Shown: positions 1 to 4,826 of the stretch, in pieces
Position numbering within the stretch: position 1 is the stretch's first letter
Layout: each line of letters begins with the position of its first letter
Assembly: GCA_026387055.1 (NCBI GenBank)
Contig: JAPLML010000503.1
Location: 1 to 6,839 of the forward strand
Direction: 5' to 3'
Source: Planctomycetota bacterium
GTDB lineage: Bacteria; Planctomycetota; Phycisphaerae; FEN-1346
DNA: 6,839 nt
Notes under the pieces: generated by a model
Database searches by the model: none
What the model was told of the DNA's origin: nothing
What the model saw: only the letters and a program-made list of their open reading frames with translations
Translations under genes and position numbers: made by a program

Positions 1-223
1 GACGCGCCGTCGCAAGGGAAGCGTCGTCGAGCGCCAGCCCATGCACGAGCATCCGCCCGCCGCTGGTCAGCCCGATCTCAAGGACGCCGTCGGTGGCGCC
101 CAGGTGCACGGCCAGGCCTGCGCGGATGGCCGTGGCGTCGAGGATGGCGTCGGCCGGCGGCGCCTCGGCGCCCAGAGCCACGCTGACCGCGATCCCGCCT
201 AGCCCAACCAGGGCGATGGTCAA
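1..223 (-). CDS. N-terminal fragment of exported methyltransferase-like protein (partial, runs off left edge)
   Basis: The minus-strand frame from TTG at 223-221 is open for 74 codons to the window edge. It begins with a hydrophobic stretch (residues 2-18, LVGLGGIAVSVALGA) ending in Ala-rich residues that look like a signal-peptidase site. It continues with AILDATAIRAGLAVHLGATD, then GVLEIGL and LVHGLALDDASLATAR. This pattern resembles the glycine-rich SAM-binding loop and the following acidic strand of a class I methyltransferase, as I remember it at the start of planctomycete proteins that also carry PQQ/BamB-like propeller repeats. The rest of the protein is outside the window, so the propeller is not seen. 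The start is uncertain: TTG is the first in-frame start after a repeat-filled upstream stretch, there is no clear Shine-Dalgarno, and no basic n-region follows this start. A GTG near 372 is also in frame but lies inside a palindromic repeat. Confidence 0.55.
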   Translation of the reverse strand, partial: MTIALVGLGGIAVSVALGAEAPPADAILDATAIRAGLAVHLGATDGVLEIGLTSGGRMLVHGLALDDASLATAR

Positions 224-237
224 TGATAGAGTGCCAC

Positions 238-285
238 GGTGCGCGGCGGGTCTCCGGTGCGCGGCGGGTCTCCTGACCCGCCGCG
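238..285. repeat. Palindromic repeat family A: 18-bp tandem copy plus hairpin
   Basis: GGTGCGCGGCGGGTCTCC occurs twice back to back (238-255 and 256-273), an exact 18-bp tandem. The second copy forms the left arm of a perfect 11-bp hairpin: CGCGGCGGGTC at 260-270, loop TCCT, and GACCCGCCGCG at 275-285. The same core with the opposite loop (AGGA) occurs at 354-381. The inverse of the half unit occurs at 1954-1970. No T-tract follows, so it is better read as a dispersed repeat than as an intrinsic terminator. Confidence 0.8.
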
Positions 286-320
286 TGCGTGCGCTCCCTC
301 GCTCTTGCGGAGGCGCGGTG

Positions 321-332
321 TGCCGTGCCCCT
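321..332. repeat. Half copy of the 24-bp palindrome (family C)
   Basis: TGCCGTGCCCCT at 321-332 is identical to the right half of the perfect palindrome at 3331-3354. The preceding 12 bases (309-320) match the left half at only 7 of 12 positions. Several of the differences would still allow G-U pairs in RNA, so a weakened hairpin may remain. Confidence 0.5.
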
Positions 333-353
333 GCGTCTGCGCCGAAACGTCTC

Positions 354-381
354 GCGCGGTGGGTCAGGAGACCCACCGCGC
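354..381. repeat. Palindromic repeat family A: hairpin with AGGA loop
   Basis: GCGCGGTGGGTC (354-365) and GACCCACCGCGC (370-381) form a perfect 12-bp stem around the four-base loop AGGA. Compared with the copy at 260-285 the loop is reverse-complemented, and one C-G pair has changed to T-A in both arms. That is a compensated change, so the two copies differ while the pairing is kept. Confidence 0.8.
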
Positions 382-484
382 AAGGGCTTGGCGTGCGCTG
401 TAGTGACAGGAGGCTTCGTCGCATGTCCGCCCTCCCGGAAGGCTCAGAGTCACCCACGCATGCCGACAATGCCCGAGGCACGGG

Positions 485-545
485 GGGTGGCCGTGCGCGA
501 CTTGGGCAATGCACGGCCACGCAACGGCGCGTGACCGTGCCACCC
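485..545. repeat. Truncated copy of the two-hairpin element (family B)
   Basis: GCACGGCCACGC (511-522), loop AACGGC and GCGTGACCGTGC (529-540), followed by CACCC, match the second hairpin of the element at 1849-1938 with one substitution. That substitution leaves a single C-A mismatch in the stem. The 10 bases at 487-496 (GTGGCCGTGC) are complementary to 511-520, giving an alternative stem. They also match the end of the first hairpin of the complete element. The first arm of the complete element is missing here. Confidence 0.75.
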
Positions 546-639
546 ATTCGCGGAAGCGGGTCGCCAAGGCCAATCCCTGTTGCGCTCGCGTGTCATCCTA
601 CTTCGGCGACGGGGCCGAGACAATACGCAGATTCAGGGG

Positions 640-668
640 TTCAAGAAGGCGCGTTCCCTCGCTATAAT
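640..668 (+). promoter_or_regulatory. Sigma-70-like promoter for the gene at 683
   Basis: TTCAAG at 640-645 is followed after exactly 17 bases by a consensus TATAAT at 663-668. The -35 matches TTGACA at only 3 of 6 positions; the -10 is perfect and stands out in G+C-rich surroundings. Transcription would begin near 675, so the leader before GTG at 683 would be very short, or about 23 bases if translation starts at GTG 698. Confidence 0.55.
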
Positions 669-682
669 CAACGTGCACTCAA

Positions 683-1792
683 GTGGCGGGCGACCTCGTG
701 AGGCATTATTGTTTCTGGAGCGTGCTGGCGTGTGTGCTCCTGGCGGCCGGACCGGCGCGGGCGTGTTCGGTGCCCGTGTTCCGCTACGCGCTGGAGCGGT
801 GGCCGGCGGCGCCGTACGAGGTGTACGTCTTCCACCGCGGCCCGCTCTCCGCGCCGCACCAGAAGGCGATCGACCGGCTGAAGGCCGCCGAATCGTCCGT
901 GAACCTGAACAGCGTCGACGTCGCGGGCAAGCTGGACGAAGAGGCGGCGAAGGTCTGGCAGAACCATGCCGCGGCGGCGCTTCCGTGGATGGTGGTCCGG
1001 TACCCGGGCGACTTCCGCATCCCGGTCGACGCGTGGGCCGGGCCGCTGGCGGAGGAGAACGTGGCGCTGCTGCTCGATTCCCCCGCGCGGCGCCAGGTGG
1101 CCCGCCGCCTCCTCGAAGGCGACTGCGGCGTGTTCGTCTTCCTCGAAAGCGGCGACCGCGGCCAGGACGAGGCGGCCGCGCTGCTCCTGGAGCCCGAGCT
1201 CAAGCGGTTGCAGGGGTCGCTGGAGATTCCGAAGCCGCCCGAGGGAAGCTGGGGCGACCCGGTGTACGACCAGCGTGGGGCGCCGCCGCTTCGCGTCGCG
1301 TTCTCGATGCTGCGCGTGTCGCGGGAGGACCCGGCGGAGCGGCTCTTCGTCAAGCTGCTCACGGCGACCATGCCGGCCCTCGACCGCGTGGCCATGCCGA
1401 TCGTCTTCCCGATCTTCGGGCGCGGGCGGGTGCTCGACGCCCTGATGGGTCCGCAGATCGACAAGGATGTTATCGAGGACGCGTGCGCGTTCCTCGTTGG
1501 CCCGTGCTCGTGTATCGTGAAGAGCCAGAACCCCGGCCTGGACATGCTGATGACGGTCGACTGGGACGCGGCCCTCTCGGGGCAGAAGTCGGCGATTCCG
1601 AAGGTGGCCCCGCCGCCGCTCACGGGGGTCGGCGCTTTCGCTTCCGCGGGGGCGGCGGAGCGCGGGGGGCCGCTGTCGTCCCGCGCGGCCCTGCTGGCGT
1701 ACGTGCTGGTCGGCGTGGCCGCGGGCGTGGTGATTCTCGCCGTCGCGGGCGTTCTTGTCTGGCGGAAGACGCGTTCGACGAGCACCGATTGA
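683..1792 (+). CDS. Exported, membrane-anchored protein of unknown function, possible partner of the adjacent FtsX-type ABC transporter
   Basis: This gene encodes 369 residues from GTG 683; GTG 698 (VRHYCFWSVLA...) is an equally plausible start and gives a more typical basic n-region. Residues about 8-27 form a signal peptide ending ARA before Cys28. The Cys suggests a lipoprotein, although Arg at -2 makes the lipobox poor. The mature part opens CSVPVFRYALERW. Residues 45-110 (YEVYVFHRG, a helix, VNLNSVDV, a helix, then LPWMVVRYPG) read like a thioredoxin-like fold with the cis-Pro region but no CxxC. A second strand-rich block with Cys148, Cys268, Cys275 and Cys277 (VGPCSCIVKSQNPG) follows. 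Residues 335-360 are a transmembrane helix followed by RKTR, so the bulk should lie outside the cytoplasm. I cannot name a function. The permease and ATPase genes downstream on the same strand suggest a shared system. The thioredoxin-like reading is an inference from pattern only. Confidence 0.85.
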   Translation: MAGDLVRHYCFWSVLACVLLAAGPARACSVPVFRYALERWPAAPYEVYVFHRGPLSAPHQKAIDRLKAAESSVNLNSVDVAGKLDEEAAKVWQNHAAAALPWMVVRYPGDFRIPVDAWAGPLAEENVALLLDSPARRQVARRLLEGDCGVFVFLESGDRGQDEAAALLLEPELKRLQGSLEIPKPPEGSWGDPVYDQRGAPPLRVAFSMLRVSREDPAERLFVKLLTATMPALDRVAMPIVFPIFGRGRVLDALMGPQIDKDVIEDACAFLVGPCSCIVKSQNPGLDMLMTVDWDAALSGQKSAIPKVAPPPLTGVGAFASAGAAERGGPLSSRAALLAYVLVGVAAGVVILAVAGVLVWRKTRSTSTD

Positions 1793-1796
1793 CCTG

Positions 1797-1819
1797 TGCG
1801 CGGTGGGTCAGGAGACCCG
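1797..1819. repeat. Degenerate family A repeat just after the stop codon
   Basis: GCGCGGTGGGTC AGGA GACCC begins six bases after the stop of the preceding gene and matches the left arm, loop and inner right arm of the hairpin at 354-381. After GACCCG the right arm departs (TACGTG...), so only about five Watson-Crick pairs plus two wobble pairs remain. A matching half unit in the other orientation lies at 1954-1970. Confidence 0.65.
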
Positions 1820-1848
1820 TACGTGTTTGGCGGGTTGCTTCGATAGCC

Positions 1849-1938
1849 GGGTGGCACGGCCACGCGCTGTTGCGTGGCCGTGCATGGTCACCTGGGCGAG
1901 CAAGCACGGTCACGCAACGGCGCGTGACCGTGCCACCC
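1849..1938. repeat. 90-bp two-hairpin element (family B; BIME/REP-like)
   Basis: The first hairpin is GCACGGCCACGC (1854-1865), loop GCTGTT, and its exact complement at 1872-1883. The second is GCACGGTCACGC (1904-1915), loop AACGGC, and its exact complement at 1922-1933. A 20-base linker joins them. The element ends form 18-bp inverted repeats, GGGTGGCACGGYCACGCG, with one mismatch, and TAGC/GCTA lie just outside (1844-1847, 1941-1944). This alternating arrangement of short palindromes is the pattern of REP/BIME elements, which are moved by REP-associated tyrosine transposases. No transposase is present in this window, so the mechanism is an inference. A truncated copy lies at 485-545. Confidence 0.8.
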
Positions 1939-1953
1939 ACGCTAGACAAGTAC

Positions 1954-1970
1954 GGAGACCCGCCGCGCAC
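1954..1970. repeat. Family A half unit, inverted
   Basis: GGAGACCCGCCGCGCAC at 1954-1970 is the exact reverse complement of 239-255 and 257-273. With the partial copy at 1797-1819 it brackets the two-hairpin element, and GTACG occurs at both inner borders (1819-1823 and 1950-1954). Confidence 0.75.
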
Positions 1971-1995
1971 GAACAATGATAGGGCACGCTTCAGC

Positions 1996-2001
1996 GATAA
2001 T
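1996..2001 (+). promoter_or_regulatory. Possible -10 element upstream of the permease gene
   Basis: GATAAT at 1996-2001 differs from TATAAT at one base and lies 14 bases before the ATG at 2016. That is the same gap as between TATAAT at 663-668 and GTG 683. I see no good -35 at the expected distance (1973-1978 reads ACAATG). If real, the permease and ATPase could be transcribed separately from the first gene. Confidence 0.3.
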
Positions 2002-2015
2002 GATGTGATCGGCAT

Positions 2016-3305
2016 ATGACCCTCTGGCGGCTTGTCATCAAGGAAATCGCGTACCGCAAGCTGAACTTCGCGCTGGCGGTGCTGGCGGTGCTCGTAGCCG
2101 TGGGGTGCCTGGTCGCGGAACTGACGCTCCTCAGGGCCCACGAGGTGCGGGCCGAGCGCCAGAGCGACGCCCAGGACGCCCGCACGCGCCAGAGGGTCGG
2201 CCGCCTGGCCGACGATTACCGCGTCATCACCAAGCAGCTCGGCTACAACGTCCTCATCCTCCCGGCCAAGCAGGACCTCGGCCGCTTCTACGCCCAGGGA
2301 TACGCCGGCGAGACGATGCCCGAGGAATACGCGCGGCGGTTGTCGGAGTCGCCGCTCATCACCGTCCAGCACCTCCTGCCGAGTCTCCAGGAGCGGATCG
2401 AGTGGCCGGAGCGCAAGTTCCCCATCATCCTCGTGGGCACGCGCGGCGAAGTGCCCCAGGGCCACCGCAACCCGAAGGACCCGATCCAGCCGCTCGTGGC
2501 CCCGGGGACGATGGTCGTCGGCCGCGTGGTTGCCGAGCGCCTGGGCCTGGAGGAAGGGAAGGAGGCGGTCCTCTTCGGCCGGCGGCTGGCGGTGGCCAAG
2601 GTCCATCCGCCGCGCGGCAACGAGGACGACGTGACCGTCTGGATCGACCTGGCCGAGGCGCAGGCCCTCCTGGGGAAGCCCGGCCGCCTCAACGCGATCC
2701 TGGCCCTGAGCTGCCTTTGCGCCGAGGCGACGCCGGAAGGCATTCGTCGAGAGATAACTACAGCCCTTGATAACGATGTCCAGGTGCTGGAGCTGAGCGC
2801 CGCGGCCGCCACGCGCCGGGCCGCGCGGCTGCGGGCCTCCGTGCACGCCGACGAGACCGTGGCGGCCCAGGAGGCGGGCCGCGCCGAGCTTCGCCTCGTG
2901 CGCGAGGCCCTGGCCGCGTGGATCATCCCCCTCGTGGTGATCGGCGCCACCGTGTGGGTCGGCGCGCTCGCGTTCGGCAACGTCCGGGACCGCCGCGCCG
3001 AGATCGGCATCCTGCGGGCCATCGGCTGGCGCGCCCGGCAGATCCTGGCGGTGCTGCTGGCGAAGGCGGTCGCGGGGGGTCTCGCGGGCGGCGCCGTCGG
3101 CTATGCGGCCGGCTTCGCGCTGGCGGCGGCCTGGGATGTGCACGAGGCGGCCGCCGGCGACGCGGCGGGGGCCTCGGCCCTTTTCGATCCGGGGCTGCTG
3201 GCGGCGGCGGTGTTTCTCGCGCCGATCCTGGCGGCGGCGGCCAGCCTGGTCCCCGCGCTCTTGGCTGCGCGGCAGGACCCGGCCGTGGTCTTGCGGGAGG
3301 AGTGA
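2016..3305 (+). CDS. MacB/FtsX-type ABC transporter permease
   Basis: The 429-residue protein has the MacB-family plan. There is one N-terminal helix (about 17-39), a large extracytoplasmic domain (about 40-300) and three C-terminal helices (about 301-322, 343-372, 393-416). The cytoplasmic loop after the second helix, NVRDRRAEIGILRAIGWRAR, is the FtsX/MacB hallmark (R-x-E-I-G-I-L-R-A-x-G). The C-terminus ARQDPAVVLREE is also typical of these permeases. The periplasmic part contains HLLPSLQERIEWPE and VGTRGEVPQGH, which I associate with a planctomycete subfamily; it resembles the MacB_PCD domain. Such permeases do not transport through a membrane channel. They couple ATP hydrolysis to periplasmic movements, as in lipoprotein export (LolCE), MacB efflux or hydrolase control (FtsX). 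ATG 2016 fits the helix start, but no strong Shine-Dalgarno is visible. The ATPase follows after 74 bases. The substrate cannot be deduced. Confidence 0.92.
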   Translation: MTLWRLVIKEIAYRKLNFALAVLAVLVAVGCLVAELTLLRAHEVRAERQSDAQDARTRQRVGRLADDYRVITKQLGYNVLILPAKQDLGRFYAQGYAGETMPEEYARRLSESPLITVQHLLPSLQERIEWPERKFPIILVGTRGEVPQGHRNPKDPIQPLVAPGTMVVGRVVAERLGLEEGKEAVLFGRRLAVAKVHPPRGNEDDVTVWIDLAEAQALLGKPGRLNAILALSCLCAEATPEGIRREITTALDNDVQVLELSAAAATRRAARLRASVHADETVAAQEAGRAELRLVREALAAWIIPLVVIGATVWVGALAFGNVRDRRAEIGILRAIGWRARQILAVLLAKAVAGGLAGGAVGYAAGFALAAAWDVHEAAAGDAAGASALFDPGLLAAAVFLAPILAAAASLVPALLAARQDPAVVLREE

Positions 3306-3330
3306 CCTCAAGCGATGCGCAGTCGCCGGT

Positions 3331-3354
3331 AGGGGCACGGCATGCCGTGCCCCT
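3331..3354. repeat. Perfect 24-bp palindrome between permease and ATPase genes (family C)
   Basis: AGGGGCACGGCA at 3331-3342 is followed directly by its exact reverse complement at 3343-3354. GTAG at 3329-3332 overlaps its left end, which recalls the tetranucleotide described at the 5' end of REP sequences. It lies 25 bases after the permease stop and 25 bases before the ATPase start. In mRNA it could form a strong hairpin able to stabilise the upstream message or lower ATPase expression. No T-tract follows, so it is not an obvious terminator. Confidence 0.85.
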
Positions 3355-3362
3355 CCGTGGCA

Positions 3363-3382
3363 CATGAAGGAAGTGGTTCATG
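3363..3382 (+). promoter_or_regulatory. Ribosome-binding site and start codon in a small hairpin
   Basis: AAGGAAG (3367-3373) precedes ATG 3380 by six bases and is the clearest Shine-Dalgarno of the rightward genes. CATGAA (3363-3368) and TTCATG (3377-3382) can pair, which places the ATG in a six-bp stem and most of the Shine-Dalgarno in the eight-base loop. The stem is weak and may have no effect. Confidence 0.45.
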
Positions 3383-4045
3383 CTTCGCGTGGAGAACCTG
3401 ACGAAGACGTACCGGGGCGCCGCCCGGACGGTCCGCGCGCTCGACGGCGTCTCGCTCGAGGTTGCCGCGGGGGAGTTCGTGGCGGTCGAGGGGCCGAGCG
3501 GCTGCGGCAAGACCACGCTCCTCCTGGCGGCGGGCGGGCTTCTGCGGCCCGACGCCGGTCGTGTGATGCTGCGCGGCGAGGACCCGTACGCGCTGACCCC
3601 CGAGGCGCGGGCCGCCTGGCGGGCGGCACAGGTCGGCTTCGTGTTCCAGCAGTTCCACCTCATCCCGTACCTGACGGTGCTCGACAACGTGCTCGCGCCG
3701 TCGGTGGCGCTGCCCTCGGCCGATGGCGACAAGAGGGCCCGCGAGTGGATCGGGCGTTTCGGTTTGGCGGACCGGGCGGACCACGTGCCGGCGGAGCTTT
3801 CAACGGGCGAACGGCAGCGCGTCGCGCTCGCCCGGGCGCTCCTGAACCGGCCGGCGCTGCTCCTCGCGGACGAGCCGACCGGGAACCTCGACCCCGCCAG
3901 CGCCGCCGTCGTCCTCGGGCACCTGGCGGAGTTTGCGAAGTCGGGCGGGGCGGTCCTCCTGGTGACCCACGACCCGCTGGGGGCGGAGTACGCGGGGCGG
4001 ACGCTCAGGATGGCGCAGGGGCGAATGCTAAATGATAAATGCTAA
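3380..4045 (+). CDS. LolD/MacB-type ABC transporter ATPase
   Basis: The 221-residue protein is a single nucleotide-binding domain of normal length for the LolD/MacB/FtsE family, and is the energising partner of the permease upstream. All motifs are present: Walker A GPSGCGKTT (38-46), Q-loop FQQFHLIPYLTVLDNV (89-104), signature LSTGERQR (140-147), Walker B LLLADEPTGNLD (160-171) with catalytic Glu165, and the switch His in THD (196-198). The FQQF-LIP Q-loop and DEPTGNLD are characteristic of this family. The signature has Thr in place of the usual first Gly (LSTGE for LSGGQ), a tolerated variant. The last six codons and the TAA stop (4043-4045) lie inside the heptad repeat that starts at 4024, so the tail RMLNDKC is repeat-encoded. 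Confidence 0.95.
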   Translation: MLRVENLTKTYRGAARTVRALDGVSLEVAAGEFVAVEGPSGCGKTTLLLAAGGLLRPDAGRVMLRGEDPYALTPEARAAWRAAQVGFVFQQFHLIPYLTVLDNVLAPSVALPSADGDKRAREWIGRFGLADRADHVPAELSTGERQRVALARALLNRPALLLADEPTGNLDPASAAVVLGHLAEFAKSGGAVLLVTHDPLGAEYAGRTLRMAQGRMLNDKC

Positions 4046-4073
4046 ATGTTAAATGCTAAATGCTAAATGAAAC
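4024..4073 (+). repeat. A+T-rich heptad array, left arm (AATGCTA units)
   Basis: Six consecutive 7-bp units (AATGCTA, AATGATA, AATGCTA, AATGTTA, AATGCTA, AATGCTA) end with AATGAAAC at 4066-4073. Every unit junction contains TAA. Because 7 is not a multiple of 3, stops fall in all three forward frames: 4036-4038, 4043-4045 and 4050-4052 each lie in a different frame. The reverse strand reads TAG at most junctions. Its composition is sharply unlike the G+C-rich genes on both sides. Confidence 0.9.
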
Positions 4074-4128
4074 GGCCAAAGGCGCAGGTCGTGTTTCATT
4101 TAGCATTTAGCATTTAGCATTTCTTTTT
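4044..4128. terminator. Long hairpin between convergent genes, probable bidirectional terminator
   Basis: The 22 bases at 4052-4073 are exactly complementary to 4093-4114. In RNA a further eight pairs, including one G-U, extend the stem to 4044-4051/4115-4122. The loop is 19 bases (4074-4092). On the plus strand the stem is followed by CTTTTT (4123-4128), giving an intrinsic-terminator-like end for the gene stopping at 4045. The stem is A+T-rich, unlike a classical terminator. On the minus strand no long T-run follows. Convergent genes end in both arms, at 4045 and 4107. Confidence 0.75.
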
Positions 4129-4826
4129 ACCTGCAGTAATCTCGCCACGTCCGCGCTCGCCGGCCTCTCCATCAGCTCCGCCAGCTTGCCCGTCTGCACC
4201 AGCCGCCCGTCGATCATCACGCCCGCCCGGTCGGCCACCGCCCCGGCCTCGTCGATGCTGTGGCAGACGTGCATCGTGGTGACGCCGAACTGGTGCTGGA
4301 CGGTGCGCAACTGCTCGAGGACCTCGGCGCGGGTGGGCCCGTCGAGGGCGCTGACGGGCTCGTCCAGCAGAAGCAGCTCCGGCCGCAGGGCCAGGGCCCG
4401 CGCCAGGGCGACCTTCTGCCGTTCGCCGCCGCTCAGGGTCAGGGGCGAGTGGTCGAGCAGGCGCGCGAGGCGCAGGGTGTCGAGGAGCGGGCCGAGCTCG
4501 CGCAGGGCGTCGGCGTGCGAGCGGCCCGCCGCCCGCAGGGCGAACGTCACGTTCCGCGCTACGTCCATGTGCGGAAAGAGGCCGTAGTCCTGCGGCACGT
4601 AGCCGATGCGCCGAAGGCGCGGCTCGGCGTGCGTGACGTCGCGGCCGCCGACGTCGAGGGTCCCGGCCTCGGCCCGCAGGAGGCCGCACAGGCAGTGCAG
4701 CAGGAGCGTCTTGCCGGAGCCGTTCGGCCCCAGGAGGACGAAGTACTCTCCCGTCGCGAGGTCCAGCGAGACGTCGCGCACGCGGAAGTCGCCCGCCCGA
4801 AGCGAAAGGTCCCGGATCCGGATCAT
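4107..4826 (-). CDS. Molybdate/tungstate-type ABC importer ATPase without a TOBE domain
   Basis: The 239-residue protein starts at ATG 4826-4824, which overlaps the permease TGA by four bases (ATGA) and implies translational coupling. Motifs are Walker A GPNGSGKT (33-40), Q-loop YVPQDYGLFPHMDV (76-89), signature LSGGERQKVALARAL (131-145), Walker B LLLLDEP (151-157), D-loop SALD (159-162) and switch His189 (VCHS in place of the usual THD). The VPQDYGLFPHM Q-loop and gene order place it with ModC/WtpC/TupC-like importers. It ends right after the ATPase domain, whereas many ModC/WtpC proteins are near 350 residues with a C-terminal TOBE/Mop domain that binds the oxyanion. This one resembles the shorter TupC length. 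The final NAKC and the TAA (4109-4107) are encoded by the right arm of the heptad repeat. Confidence 0.93.
   Translation of the reverse strand: MIRIRDLSLRAGDFRVRDVSLDLATGEYFVLLGPNGSGKTLLLHCLCGLLRAEAGTLDVGGRDVTHAEPRLRRIGYVPQDYGLFPHMDVARNVTFALRAAGRSHADALRELGPLLDTLRLARLLDHSPLTLSGGERQKVALARALALRPELLLLDEPVSALDGPTRAEVLEQLRTVQHQFGVTTMHVCHSIDEAGAVADRAGVMIDGRLVQTGKLAELMERPASADVARLLQVKRNAKC

Larger units (their letters stand above)
224..682. other. Repeat-rich intergenic region without a convincing gene
   Basis: This stretch of about 460 bases separates the leftward fragment from the rightward gene at 683. Open frames cross it on both strands, but they are Arg/Pro-rich and run through palindromes, so I treat them as chance products of high G+C. 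It holds a tandem 18-bp repeat with a hairpin (238-285), a half copy of another palindrome (321-332), a 12-bp-stem hairpin (354-381), a truncated copy of the two-hairpin element (485-545) and a promoter-like sequence at the right end (640-668). I see no tRNA or other RNA gene between 382 and 480 or between 546 and 639. Confidence 0.6.

Noticed and set aside
223..228. TATCAT on the minus strand as a promoter -10 for the left-edge gene
   Set aside because: It overlaps the proposed TTG start codon, so transcription would begin inside the signal-peptide coding part. It was kept only as a reason to doubt the start.
628..655. tRNA-like T-loop (GGTTCAAG near 638-645)
   Set aside because: No acceptor, D or anticodon stems can be formed around it; it overlaps the promoter-like -35.
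784..1863. Minus-strand open frame of 359 residues
   Set aside because: It is a Ser/Arg/Pro-rich shadow of the 683-1792 gene, with no motif and no plausible start context.
1797..1940. Intrinsic terminator after the 683-1792 gene
   Set aside because: The hairpins are strong, but no T-tract follows any of them, and they match dispersed repeats found elsewhere in the window.
580..2019. Plus-strand open frame of 479 residues overlapping the exported protein gene
   Set aside because: It reads mostly Arg/Gly/Pro/Ala and crosses the repeats at 1797-1970. The frame at 683-1792 has a signal peptide and membrane anchor and is clearly the real one.
1620..3365. Long minus-strand open frame of 581 residues opposite the permease gene
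   Set aside because: It is rich in Arg, Gly, Pro and Ala, has no domain motif, and lies opposite a permease with clear FtsX hallmarks. It is a high-G+C shadow frame.
4024..4128. CRISPR-like array
   Set aside because: Units are only 7 bp, directly adjacent with no spacers, and arranged as an inverted pair.
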